Below are positions 46,746 through 57,096 of a DNA stretch of 64,000 bases, in pieces. How positions within the stretch are numbered: the first letter of the stretch is position 1; each line of letters starts with the position of its first letter. A model generated the notes under the pieces. The model saw only the letters and a list, made by a program, of their open reading frames with translations, was not told the DNA's origin and did not search any database. The stretch comes from Taxawa tesnikishii (nom. ined.) (Eukaryota > Ascomycota > Dothideomycetes > Dothideales), in NCBI GenBank assembly GCA_030247885.1, contig JAPDRO010000012.1:62001-126000 (forward strand), written 5' to 3'. The position numbers and the translations under genes are program-made.

Positions 46746-47320
46746 CTAAGTATACATGCCCACGAGGGCCGACAGTTCCGCTTTCAAGTGTTCGTGCCTC
46801 TCCAATAAATCATAATACCGCTCCTTTATGAACCGACGCTTCTCTTTCTCCTTCTCCAACGCCGCGGACAACGTGGCGATTTTCTCCTCCGCAATCTCGA
46901 GCTGCGATACGTGGCGACGAGGCGTTGCGGCCGCTGCCGCTGCCCTGGTGGCGGAAGGGTCGGGGATTCTCGAGGGAGTCCTGTTGCGCAGGGGCGTTGT
47001 CAGCATTACCGGGGAGGTGGTGAGTTGCTTGAGGAAAGTTTCCGAATCGGATTTCATAGTTGGTTGGGGGAGAAATGCTGTTTTTGCGACTGGGTACTTA
47101 TTTGTCCCGAAACAAAAAAAGTAGTCGAAAGAATCGGGCATTCTACTTACTGAGGTGGGCGAGGGCCGGCTTTTGCTTTCGCGGTCTTCTTGCCTGACTT
47201 TCTGGCCGAGCAGGCGGCCAGTCCTGGCGTAGAGACGCGTACGGGGGTTGGTGGCGGCGCAGAGTATGTGACTTCGATGAACCCTTGATGCCGGCTCCTG
47301 GCGGCGTAACTGTCAACCAT
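46746..47320 (-). CDS. Small coiled-coil protein of unknown function
   Basis: Proposed exons on the minus strand: 47320-47151 and 46980-46746, with a 170 bp intron (gtaagt...gcaacag), giving 134 residues. I do not recognise it. The first exon is MVDSYAARSRHQGFIEVTY then a Pro/Lys-rich part (SGKKTAKAKAGPRPP). The second begins TPSRIPDPSATRAAAA and ends in a clear coiled coil (QLEIAEEKIATLSAALEKEK, KERYYDLLERHEHLKAEL). The splice restores frame exactly. An alternative is that only the second part is translated, from MKSDSETFLKQ at about 47057, since that frame is also open. The moderate confidence reflects this choice. Confidence 0.55.
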
Positions 47321-48124
47321 GGTGATTATGGTAGTGACGGTGAGATGGTGAGGGATCGTGGCGGTTAACAAGAGTGACTGTAGCGGCGGGCAAGCGGACG
47401 GTTTGGTAGGTGTGGTCCCTTCTGTCTTCTTCGAGTCTTGGACCGGGTCACTTGACCTCGTACGTGTGTTGCGTCATGGAGTGGATTGGGATGGAGGGTG
47501 AGATGGGGACTATACCCACGGTTTGTTTTGCTCAAAGGGAAGTGGCTTCTTGGTTGTTTGCTCGTTTGTTCTCCGTTGCTGTTGCCGCTTTCCGCATCTA
47601 TGATATCGCGCGGCATCTGCTACTTGCGTTCTTGTTTCCTCGTCTGATGCTCTCCGCCCGTGACTAGGCCCGGCACTACCAAGATACATCCTCCCATTTC
47701 CCGCCAACGAAGGCGGCGAGTGCCGAAGGTTCTGGCAGACCGTAACCCCTAGCACGCTACGCTCGCCGCCCTTAACTAGCATCGTTCCGCAATGGAGATG
47801 AGCAATCCCAACCCCCTTGCTGTATCCATACCGATTATTACTACACCATCACAACGGAGCACGCACAGTATGCGGCAACAGCCGGATGCTATCGAGCCAA
47901 TCCAGAATCCCGTCAGGAGTTCAAAGACGAATGGCCACAACAGCCGGGTCCTATTGACTGTACCAGCCTCCTAGCTGATTTTCAAAGGGAGATAGAGTAT
48001 TCCAACAGGAGGTCTGTGAGCATCAGGACCATCTATCTTTACATTGCCTACCAGTGCTTAGCTGTCGCCCTCTGCATCAGATGAAAAAGCGTAACCGCAA
48101 GCCATTCGGACGTATGTTGAAGCA
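47321..48124. other. Intergenic region, no gene seen
   Basis: Upstream of the small coiled-coil gene. No credible coding sequence. Confidence 0.45.
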
Positions 48125-48330
48125 TGACTGAAACGTCCCATCACACTACTCATCACCGCTCTAACCAGTGCAGACCTCGTTAGATACATACACCCGTCTC
48201 CTTCTCTGGTTTCGATCCAGACTTCGGTCGACTGTTCTAAGACACTGGGTTATCCACCAGATGGGTCGTCGACCTCGAAGAGAGATAGATTACGGTCCAT
48301 CGGTTGTGTCAGCGGTACGTTGGGTCCTGA
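48125..48330 (+). repeat. Dispersed degenerate unit, possible copy F
   Basis: Contains ctactcatcaccgctctaaccagtg (cited in pieces: ctcatcaccgctct and aaccagtg, about 48146-48170). This aligns with ctactcaccgccctcactagtc of copy B, and is preceded by gaaacgtcccatcac like the gaaacacatcatcac of copy E. The terminal block is too diverged to be sure. Confidence 0.35.
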
Positions 48331-48786
48331 AGGTGTGTACATCTCACCCACAGGCGGGATACAATACACCCCTTGCCGCGTTACACAGATGAACCTACTT
48401 ACTTCCCACCATCTCGAACCCGCTTCACCGTCAATCAGAAGGACAATGACTCTATTCAACAACGGGGCGTCACACATGTTGATCACAGACAGGACAAAAT
48501 GGGACGAGTGATGGCTGTCAGGGAGGTAGCGAAACAAGCCACCAAGCCCACATTTCATACAAAAGAAGTGGGAATCGCAGAAAACCCTCACGAACCACGC
48601 TTGTAGGGAAAGAAAAGAAAAGAAAAGAAACACCAATACCCACGAACACCGGAGCACGCGATGATCTTTCCCAGCGCCCAGTGCCTGCCCCATAACCATA
48701 CCCATAGCCATCCAATCTTAGCCTAAGTTGTAATGCAACCGCGCTTGCCCGCGTGTGGTATCTCCACCTCGATGCCGCATGCTAAC
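48331..48786. other. Intergenic region, no supported gene
   Basis: Includes a (gaaaa)n tandem at about 48608-48630 and the 3' flank of the UIM gene. A minus-strand open frame (48250-48711) is present but has no recognisable domain. Confidence 0.4.
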
Positions 48787-50376
48787 TCAAGCGTGCACCC
48801 CAACCTCGCTCCCCTCATCGACTACACTGCCCACGTCACTCCAGCTGTCGGGTGTCAAGATCCCATCATCGACCTCACTATCCACGCTCTCCATGTCTAC
48901 ATCTTCAATCTCGACGACGCTTCCGGATGCGTTGCTCCCTCGTCTGCTGGCAGCAGCAGCGCCGGTCGCATCGTGCCAGCTGGAGCGGGATGCGCTCAGA
49001 GAGGCGAAGGCGTCTTCGTCGGAGGTGAAACTGAGCGTCTCGGCCTCGTCGGCGGGCGAGAGAGTTGGCGTGCGAGCGGCGTCTGCGGAGTCGATGTCGA
49101 CGAGTTGAGGAGAAGCGGAGAGGGTGGCTGGTGTGTCGCGTTCTGCGGGCGAAGGAGAGGTGGCGGGCGACAGGGTTCGGGAGTGAGTTGCTGCAGCCTC
49201 GTGGACGGGGTCGTAAGGAGGTTGGCGAGAGCTCTCAATGCTCTGATGAGCGAGTCTGCGTTGGGTGAATTGAGGTGAGAGAGTGTACAGATCGTCTTCG
49301 TCGTGTGGCTGAGGTGGTGTGGAGGGTTCGGATAGAGCGCGGTGGTACTCGTTCATCCCGGTTTCGGGAATGGAGATGGGTGGGTTGGGGGTCAGGTCGA
49401 CGAGGGGCGTTGGCTCAACGTAGCCATATGGTCTCGATGGAGCAGGTGCTGCTGCCTTCTGTGTTCGTGCTTCGGCCAGGCTCGCTGCTATTGCGCGGGC
49501 CATATCCGTATCATCCTCTTCTTGCATCTGCTTCTGTGCTGCAGCTTCGCTTTCCGCCAGACTCAGTGACAGTGCCCGAGCGAGCTGCTCGTCGTAACTC
49601 AGATCCGCAGGTACAGCTTCCTCATGCTGAGGAGAGAAAGCTCCAGGAACTTCTGTAACTGCCACTGCCGGTTCTTTCTCTAGGGCAATCTTTGGAGGAA
49701 CAGGCGGCTTGGGAGTGACGGACCGGCCCATCTCGCTCAGGTCCGAGAATTCGTACTCATCGCTGAACGGGTTTCCACATCTCGAACCAGCCTGCAGCCC
49801 ACTCATACCCGGAGCGACAGCCTCCATTTCACGGACCTTCTCCTCCTTCTCCGAAACCCGGGGTTCTGCAGACGGAGGCGAAGGCAGCGCCTTCTCTTCC
49901 ACTCTGAGTGTCCCATCGCTGTTCACCAAGCTGTCGAAGCTTCCGGTCGGAGACCCGGCAGCCGTGGATTTCACGCTCTCCCGCCGTTGCTTGAGCTCCC
50001 ACATCTGCTGGTTCCTCCGAGCAAGATATTCCCTACCCAGACGCCTCCGTTCCTCCTCATCTACAAGGCTTTGGCTGGCATGGCCTGTTCCTCTGCGAGC
50101 GAATCCGTCGCTTGCTTGCTCCCGACCTGTAGCCACGGCTACTGCATGAGCAGATCCAGCTCTTTCCCGGGGCTGATTTGGAAGACGGCCTTCGAACGCA
50201 AAGGCTTCCGCCTCACGGCGGGTCTGAGGGTCAATGTCATCACCGAGAGAGCGAAGAGCTTCGGTGATCTTCCGGCGTTGCTCTTCTATCCATTCTTTGA
50301 CCTGGGGGTTCTCGTAGATGGCTATTCCCAGAGCGGCGAGAAGGGAAAGTGAGATGATAATGCCTGTGGGTTGCAT
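48787..50376 (-). CDS. Membrane-anchored protein with two ubiquitin-interacting motifs
   Basis: Single exon, 529 residues. Residues 4-20 (TGIIISLSLLAALGIAI) are a single N-terminal hydrophobic segment, likely a signal anchor. A basic helix follows (VKEWIEEQRRKITEALRSLG). Two ubiquitin-interacting motifs are evident: about 261-276 (YDEQLARALSLSLAES) and about 287-303 (EDDTDMARAIAASLAEA), each with the central Ala and following Ser. The rest is Pro/Ser/Glu-rich and probably disordered, with an NPFSDEYEFSD patch near 202 and an acidic C-terminus. Fungal proteins with this plan are annotated only as UIM-domain proteins. A role in reading ubiquitin at a membrane is inferred from the architecture, not shown. 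Confidence 0.8.
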   Translation of the reverse strand: MQPTGIIISLSLLAALGIAIYENPQVKEWIEEQRRKITEALRSLGDDIDPQTRREAEAFAFEGRLPNQPRERAGSAHAVAVATGREQASDGFARRGTGHASQSLVDEEERRRLGREYLARRNQQMWELKQRRESVKSTAAGSPTGSFDSLVNSDGTLRVEEKALPSPPSAEPRVSEKEEKVREMEAVAPGMSGLQAGSRCGNPFSDEYEFSDLSEMGRSVTPKPPVPPKIALEKEPAVAVTEVPGAFSPQHEEAVPADLSYDEQLARALSLSLAESEAAAQKQMQEEDDTDMARAIAASLAEARTQKAAAPAPSRPYGYVEPTPLVDLTPNPPISIPETGMNEYHRALSEPSTPPQPHDEDDLYTLSPQFTQRRLAHQSIESSRQPPYDPVHEAAATHSRTLSPATSPSPAERDTPATLSASPQLVDIDSADAARTPTLSPADEAETLSFTSDEDAFASLSASRSSWHDATGAAAASRRGSNASGSVVEIEDVDMESVDSEVDDGILTPDSWSDVGSVVDEGSEVGVHA

Positions 50377-51319
50377 GTTAGCTTTGCAACCTATAGAAAT
50401 AGTGTGCAGCCGGTATAGTATATGTTGCCATGTTCAAAGTGGATGTGGCAGCCTGGTGTGGCGTCGAGTTCCAGACCATGAGCACAGAACGTCATGGAAC
50501 GGTCGATAATCCAGAAGCGTGTAGTACTTTCGTACTCAGCCACACGATCTACTCGTAAAGGCAAGATTGCAGAGAAGAAGGGGGAGAGTGCGATAAGCGC
50601 CAAGGGGCAGCGGATAATGGAATACAACTGACCTTTGGCTAAGGGAGCAGGCATTTCGGCTGAACTTGTGCAAACTCCAGGTGCAGGCAAAATTCACGAG
50701 CTCACGAAGAACGAGTGTGGGACGAGAGAAAGAGGGACAAGAAGATACAAGGCATGATCAAATCCAGGAAGTAACAGGACTAGGCAGAGGGATTCCCAGA
50801 GTACCGTGGTAGAGTGACGCGGCTATGCAGTGGCGGCTGAACGCGGGGCACGACTGAGACATGTGCGCTCCCATGGCTCTGTGGAGATGGCGACTCGGTT
50901 CACCTTGGACTTCTCATACTATCACACACTCCATCCGTACATTAAGCGGACCGGTATTTCTTGATACGCTCTTGCTGTTTACTCGGGCTACGTTGTGGCT
51001 TCATCTGAATGTCACCCTTTCGAAGATCAGCTCGCAGTCGATGACATACAATGGGACTGATGCAGTGTCTTTGCTGTTTGCATGCCATGTTTTGTTTCTT
51101 TACATGCCACCCACTCGGCGGGCACTATCCTGGTCGGCTCAGGTAGTGACTATACGAGGGACAATAAAGCTGTACATGCATTCAATCAGCTCACGCTAAC
51201 AGAGGCGGTGAGTGGGTAGCGCTCCCCGCTGTTTCTGCCATGATCATATCTACGATAATAGGTGGAATAAGCAGTCCGGCAAACGAACTGGATACCGGGA
51301 TCAAATCGATCACATAAGC
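50377..51319. other. Intergenic region, no gene seen
   Basis: 943 bp between the UIM gene start and the 3' end of the DUF6594-type gene. Short frames only. Confidence 0.5.
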
Positions 51320-52239
51320 TCATCCAGTCCGTCCGCTTGTACCAACAAACACCACAAGCACAGCCGCATACGCAGAAGTGGCAGCCAGCGTCTCTGTATT
51401 CGAAGCTCCAAAACTCAGCGACAAACCAGCAGCACAAAACAGAACAGATACTGAAGTTGTTATTAGGCTACATGTGAGCGACGGCGCAAGCGTCATGACA
51501 AGCATAGGAACAACTAGCGACGCGCCACCTGCAAACGCTACCAGGAAACGGGCGAGCTTGTCGACGGCAGGGGAAACGTCTTCTGGAGGTTGGTGGTGCA
51601 GAAACTCGTCCATGCGTTCGTGCATTTCTTCCTTGGTATAGGTGATCCTTCTCGGGAGTATGTTCTTCAAGCGACGGCGGATGGGATCCGTGTTTGTCCT
51701 AGGTTTTTGGAATAGTCGACGGAACTGTGAGTTGTAGGGAGCGCTGGGCAGATCCGCGATGTCCGGAAATGCTTGCGTCAGGTCGGTTACTTTCTCTTGG
51801 GCTTGAGATCCATTAATGTTGCGTAGCTGGTTCATGTATTCGAAGTCCCGCATTGCGTTGGCTGAGAAGACGTCAGGAACATGCAGCGAGAGTATACATA
51901 GATACCACATATACCGTATTCATGCATGGTACGCTTGATCCTCTGCAGGCTGTCCTCTGATGCCGCTTGCTTCGTCCAGATGTCGGCTTTACAGCGTGCG
52001 AGTTCATTCTGGAGGTTGATGATGTTCAGTGTTTGAAGGCCCCGAAACATGAGGAAATCGGGATCCTCGTAGCCGACTCGGTACGCATGATGGAACAAGC
52101 GTTCTTCGTAGGACATGCCATCCTCGATCCGACCGGGCGTGTTTTTGCGTGCAGCAACCGCACCCTCAACCTGCTTGATGTCCCTCGTGTTTGAGTTGGA
52201 CATGATTGCAACGCTCTTGCGACGTTGGTGCTGGCTCAT
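51320..52239 (-). CDS. DUF6594-type membrane protein
   Basis: Exons on the minus strand: 52239-51915 and 51861-51320 (intron 53 bp, gtatat...ctcag), giving 288 residues. The layout is that of the DUF6594 family, common in fungi and of unknown function. It has an N-terminal helix with YRVGYEDPDFLMFRGLQTLNIINLQNELARCKADI, a middle charged region, and a C-terminal cluster of hydrophobic segments (LARFLVAFAGGASLVVPMLVMTLAP, LITTSVSVLFCAAGLSLS, TLAATSAYAAVLVVFV). The splice joins TMHEY-ANAMRDFEYM. Some family members sit near heterokaryon-incompatibility or secondary-metabolite genes, but none is seen here. Confidence 0.8.
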
Positions 52240-53850
52240 GGTGGTAGCTGTATCACACGTTCACGGGCGACGCATTGCGCCCCAATGGGGCTGGCTTGGT
52301 ACAGCCGGGGGCTTGCATGTATATGTACACACGCCCGACCAACCATGAGTCACCTAAGCAGCCATCGCAATCTACAGACCAACTAGGTCCTGGATGCAAA
52401 TACATAAGTGTTGTTTCCCACCAGTTTACGAACAGCAGCGTAACATCATCGTAGATGCTTTTCATTCTTTGTCAACATCAAGCGAATCAAAAGCCAGAAA
52501 AGACAGAAAGAAGATTGCCCGAACCCGAACAGCAGTTCAGCCAGCCATCTGGAACACCAAATTGCGGCCTTCACCAGCAAAGAGAGAGGAAATCTACGAT
52601 ACAGCACATTTCCCATAGCAAGATCTTCAACGACGACGGCTCCAGAGCCTCAGATGTCGAGCTTCCAACTCATACAGTTCTCTCGAAGGAGAAGAATCGC
52701 ATAAGCCAAATTGATAGGGCCATGAGTGAAGCTGTCGAAGTCTGCAAGCGCGTGAACAGTGGGTATTGGAGAGCCGGTCACAGAGTAAACCCCTCTGATT
52801 CAGGTGAGGCTGGGCAAGATGATGATGACGATAGTCAAAAATGGTTGAAAGTCAAGGGCCTTGGAATGATGGAAGTTTTCTGATGAGTTAGGTGGCTGGA
52901 GATCCGAATGTAGAGCTCATGGAGGGGAAAAGGTAAGATGGCTCAACTGTTGAGTAACGCAAACAGTCGCTTTCCAGGATAACCGCTGGAAGTCGCTGCA
53001 TGACTGGAAGTTGCGCCGAATTCCGATACCTGCAGGCGTCACCACCGCCGCACTGTTCATTGTCCTTCCAGCATCTCTGTCGTTCATTCGCAGCGCGTAA
53101 GCCCATTCAAGGAACCCGAGATACGGACCCATAAGGATAAACCAACAAAGTTGGCGCAACGTGTATTAGAGATAGATGTCACCTGGTCAGACGCGAGTCC
53201 AGAAGGGTGTCAATAGAATCATAGTTTTCTTTTGCCCTAGGAGTAGAGGGTTCGAGTCTGGGTGTGGGTGGCCTTCCTTTGCACCTCCCTAGTTGGACGT
53301 TGGCCGCCGTGGGCCTCGGAGCCTCGAGTAAACTCAGCGTTTGCCTGTGTCGAAGTCCTTATGGTCATACTGGCTATAGCCTTCTTGATTGGTTCCAGGA
53401 GATCCAGGTCCTGATGTGTTTCTACACGCCAACACACGATTGGACGTCTCTATTGCGAGGGGCTAAATCGAGAAAGTTAGTGGAGTAGTCGGAGCGAGGT
53501 TGGATGTAGCGAGCTTGATGTGGTGGTGAGGTAGCAGTCAGAGTGTGAATAGTCTCAACAATAGTCTTCAGACAGGGATAACTGATTGAAATAATCTTTC
53601 ATCATCGCAGGAGAGTATGTGAAAAGGAAAGGAAAGGTTTCGTAGAGGACGTACTGTAGACAGGAGGCTGATGCACTCGAAGATGCCTTGAGCAGATTGG
53701 ACCTCGGCATAGTCTGATCATGCATGCAAGCCATAAATAATCATGATTCGTGAATCGTCGTGTACTCCCGCAAGGCAGAATGCAGCTGACATCAAGGTGC
53801 TGCTAGAGAACTTCGAAAGTGTATCGCAATTCTTAGGTCGGACATCATCA
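52240..53850. other. Intergenic region, only doubtful open frames
   Basis: 1.6 kb between the DUF6594-type gene and SDE2. A plus-strand frame at 52455-52883 (SKEKNRISQIDRAMSEAVEV, DDDDD run) and a minus-strand frame at 52917-53159 (CWFILMGPYLGFLEWAY) look slightly protein-like. They have no recognised domain and no convincing exon partner. They may be gene remnants. Confidence 0.35.
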
Positions 53851-54774
53851 TCATTCCGCCCGGCCTTTGCCCTTGCCTTCGCACGCAGCTTCTGCTGGCT
53901 GTGCTGATACCCCATCGCCATCTTCCTCGTCTTCATCTTCACTCATGTCGTCTTCATCCTCATCCCATCCGAAAAAGGTCCTCGACTGAGCATCCTTGGG
54001 AGGCTTAGCAACCTTTTCCTCCTCACTGGAAGCGGCGCCAGCACCCTCGGCCTCGTCCATGCTCTCGTCGTCCTCTTCCTCCGCACTAGCAGAACTCTCA
54101 CTCCCAGTCCTGCCGTGCAACTCCCTCTCATTGCTAATCAGTCCAGCTTTGAGTGCTGCCACGACTGCATCCCTTGTCTTGTTTTCTGCCTCCTCTTTCG
54201 CCTCAACCCACTCTCCGTTCAATCTCACATTCCCCTTTCCCCTCTTGATCTCCTCCTCCTTCCGCTCTGCCGATTCCACGATAGCCTCCCAACGCTTCCT
54301 TCTCTCCTCCTTCTCCTTACGGTCCATCTCCGGCTTCATCGCAAGATACGTAGCCAGATTCTTCGCCTCAGTGATCGTCCTCAGTCGCCGGCCGTCCAGG
54401 TTCCGGTTTGAACCATTTGTGTCCTCGTTGCGACGGTTTTTGCGGGAAGACATGCGACCGCCTGCGGCCCGCAGCTGGGATCCGAAACCGCCCTTGCCTC
54501 CGCAGAGGCGCGCGGACAGGCGCAGAGGCAGGAAGTCCACATCCGGGCTGGGCAGGAGGGAGGAGAGAGGCGCATCGGATGCTGGATTGATCTGCTTGTT
54601 GGAGTTTGTGGAGAGGACTAGACGGTGTTCGAGCGCGTGCTCAGGAAGGCGGTCGGACAGGATGCTGGTGAGGGAGGAGATCGGAAGATCCGCGGCAAGG
54701 GGGATGGAGAGCGTGGAGGGGAGTGAAAGGCCGGGAAAACTGGAGAGGAGGATATTGATAGTCTGAGGCGCCAT
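53851..54774 (-). CDS. SDE2: Sde2, ubiquitin-fold splicing/telomere factor
   Basis: Single exon, 307 residues. Sde2 is made with an N-terminal ubiquitin-like fold that is cut after a GG pair; the C-terminal part then joins the spliceosome and, in fission yeast, supports excision of particular introns and telomeric silencing. Here residues 1-93 form the ubiquitin-like fold, ending LSARLCGGKGGFGSQLRAAGG, with the invariant GGKGGFG at 92-98 (cut expected between Gly93 and Lys94). The Sde2 core follows: MSSRKNRRNEDTNGSNRNLDGRR and IT-EAKNLATYLAMKPEM. The C-terminal third is acidic and ends GKGKGRAE. It is divergent from RPS10 across a 254 bp promoter. Confidence 0.95.
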   Translation of the reverse strand: MAPQTINILLSSFPGLSLPSTLSIPLAADLPISSLTSILSDRLPEHALEHRLVLSTNSNKQINPASDAPLSSLLPSPDVDFLPLRLSARLCGGKGGFGSQLRAAGGRMSSRKNRRNEDTNGSNRNLDGRRLRTITEAKNLATYLAMKPEMDRKEKEERRKRWEAIVESAERKEEEIKRGKGNVRLNGEWVEAKEEAENKTRDAVVAALKAGLISNERELHGRTGSESSASAEEEDDESMDEAEGAGAASSEEEKVAKPPKDAQSRTFFGWDEDEDDMSEDEDEEDGDGVSAQPAEAACEGKGKGRAE

Positions 54775-55028
54775 ATTGAAGGTGTTATCCGGTTGAAGGT
54801 AGTTGATGCGGCGCTTGTAGATACGCCTAGAGAGTTAGCTCCGAAGTGAAGAAAGGAGCGACACGCGAGTGCCAAGACACGGCTATCTCCGTAGCCTTCC
54901 CGAGGGCCGCCCACAATTCTATCCAAAACCAAAAGACTGGTGAGCTTCTTCACTGTTCGGACAGCCAGCGACAACCGCCAAAGAGACCACTAATCAACCC
55001 TCAACACTCAGTCGCCAACACCGCCAAC

Positions 55029-55772
55029 ATGTGCGTCCAGTATCATCACAACCAACACACTGCTTGGCATGCTGACATTGCTTTGCGCAGGTTGATCCCC
55101 AAGGAAGACCGCAAGAAGATCCACGAGTACCTCTTTCGCGGTATGCACACCACCTGAAATCTCCGAACTGGCAAGACTGCATCGCGCAGTATTTATCACA
55201 ACGTGATAAGGGAAGGCTGACACATGGTCACCACATACAGAGGGTGTGCTCGTGGCCAAGAAGGACTTCAACCTTCCCAAGCATGGCGACATTGACACCC
55301 GTAATTATATCCTTTCCCTCTCACCTCCCTACAATTCCCCCATTGTCGTTTTCTGACCGACTCTTGTATAGGCAACCTCTACGTCGTCAAGGCCTGCCAG
55401 TCCCTGAACTCCCGCGGCTATGTCAAGACCCAGTTCTCGTGGCAGTACTACTACTACACCCTCACCCCAGAGGGTCTTGACTACCTCCGCGAGTGGCTCC
55501 ACCTTCCCGCCGAGGTTGTTCCCGCTACCCACATCAAGCAGCAGCGTTCTCACGCTCCCCCTCGCGGCATGATGGGTGGTGAGGAGCGCGGTGAGCGCCG
55601 TGGAGGCCGTGGCGGCCCACGCGGCGACCGTGGTGACCGTGAGGGCGGTTACAGGAGACGCGAGCAGGGCGAGGGCAAGGAGGGTGGTGCCCCCGGCGAG
55701 TTCGCCCCCAGCTTCCGCGGTGGCTTCGGCCGTGGCCGTGGTGGTGACAGCGCCCCTGCCCCAAGCGGTTAA
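55029..55772 (+). CDS. RPS10: 40S ribosomal protein eS10, start codon split by an intron
   Basis: Exons 55029-55030, 55091-55140, 55241-55300 and 55372-55772 give 170 residues. eS10 is a small-subunit head protein, a target of ribosome-collision ubiquitination. Translation: M-LIPKEDRKKIHEYLFR, then EGVLVAKKDFNLPKHGDID, then RNLYVVKACQSLNSRGYVKTQFSW and YYYYTLTPEGLDYLREWL. The basic Gly/Arg-rich tail contains several RGG-type motifs. The first exon provides only AT; the G comes after a 60 bp intron (gtgcgt...gcgcag), so the start codon is split. The second exon begins g-ttg-atc, which gives the invariant MLIPK only if so joined. All introns (60, 100, 71 bp) have GT-AG ends. Confidence 0.93.
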
Positions 55773-56859
55773 GCGTTTCTTCAGATCAAAAGGATTCGTC
55801 GGTTTGGTTTGGTGCTGGGAATGGGAGGTTCCTACAAAAAGTGGCGCTTGCTTTGAGGGTCTGTTCCTTGCATTTAGAAACGAGGAATGTTCTATCAAGA
55901 CTGCGACGAGACAATTCTTTGCTTCATGTCCATGATACCCATTACCTTGCTGTGCCTCTCACTTGCAATCCTTCCGCTCCGTCCATACTTGACAGCATTG
56001 TCACTTTCATGTTTTCTTCTCATGTCTGCTTTCGTCGTGTCCGCTGTACTGAGGTTGTTCCTTTCGTGCTAACGGACACGGCCTGGCAGCAACTAACAAA
56101 CAATGGAGTTGACGCTACGGAATCCTACACACAACTGCCCAATCGCGCCTGAAGCAAGTGAGTTGCCATTCTCGAGACCAGTTGAATAGCTAGTGTAACC
56201 AACGGGACCGCTCGAGTCCATGCTGTCTAGCCGGGAACTCCATTTGTGTTGACCATACTTCTGAAGCTATGCCTGCTACCAGCCAACCTCGTTCGACATC
56301 TGTGAAGGCGAAGGACGCGGGTTGTATATCCATCTTTCAAAACGACGCTACAGAAAGCGGTAAGGCTCAGCGTGACAAGATTCCACGTTCACGAGGAAAG
56401 TCACTCGGATGTGGAATCGCTGCGAAAGGACCTTCCCATGCCTCGAGCTATTTGTGCCAGTATCGCTGCTGGTGTGTTTGGTAAGTGGCAGCGCGACCGA
56501 AAATATCTCAGCACGCCAAATCTCATCGCCTTCGTCAGCTAGACTTCGCTGAATAGCTATACGGCCCTTTTTCCGTACCAGTCTCATGAATGGGCTGTGG
56601 GCCTCTCGATCTTAGCCACAGCGCAAGTTGCGGGCGTGTTTTTCTTCCTGGAATATGCACCCAAAGAAGAATCACCGTGGAAGAACCGGTCCTGTTCAGT
56701 GTGAATCGTTATCTATTAACTTCAGCTATCTCATGTCCGTTGCCCATCGCATCCTCAGCACACCTCTGCTTCCAACCATCCGCAAAATCCAAAGAAGAAA
56801 AAAACATTTATCGTATCGTATCGTACAAGCAGAAAAGGGGTATCCCATTAAGAAAAAGA
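55773..56859. other. Intergenic region, no gene seen
   Basis: About 1.1 kb downstream of RPS10; only random-looking frames. It leads into a GAA tract. Confidence 0.5.
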
Positions 56860-56950
56860 AAGAAGAAGAAGAAGAAGAAGAAGAAGAAGAAGAAGAAGAA
56901 GAAGAAGAAGAAGAAGAAGAAGGAGAAGAAAAAGAAGAAAAAGAAGAAAA
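56860..56950. repeat. (GAA)n microsatellite
   Basis: About 25 GAA units on the + strand, imperfect at the 3' end (ggagaagaaaaagaagaaa). It lies 3' of the GPI-protein gene. Poly-Glu and poly-Lys frames across it are artefacts of the repeat. Confidence 0.95.
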
Positions 56951-57096
56951 CCATCTCTTGAAAGAACACCGCTCGCTAAATCATGTCCCATCACGCTCAT
57001 CATGCCAAAGTAGGAAGGCAAAAACCACCTTAACTTGCACCAAGATCGGGCAAGTGAGAAGGAAAAGAAAAGGAGCTGAAACGCAAGTCGTATGCC

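Noticed and set aside
48250-48711. 153-codon minus-strand frame with a hydrophobic stretch
   Set aside because: It overlaps candidate repeat copy F and a (gaaaa)n tandem, has no domain, and the hydrophobic run comes from the T-rich complement of that tandem.
52455-52883. 142-codon plus-strand frame with an Asp run
   Set aside because: No recognisable domain, no good exon partners; kept only as a possible remnant in the gap description.
53240-53275. gggttcgagtctgggtg, resembling a tRNA T-arm
   Set aside because: The flanking bases do not pair into a T stem and no A-box or acceptor stem lies upstream at the right distance.
53996-54766. 256-codon plus-strand frame
   Set aside because: It is antisense to SDE2, whose protein is unmistakable (GGKGGFG motif).
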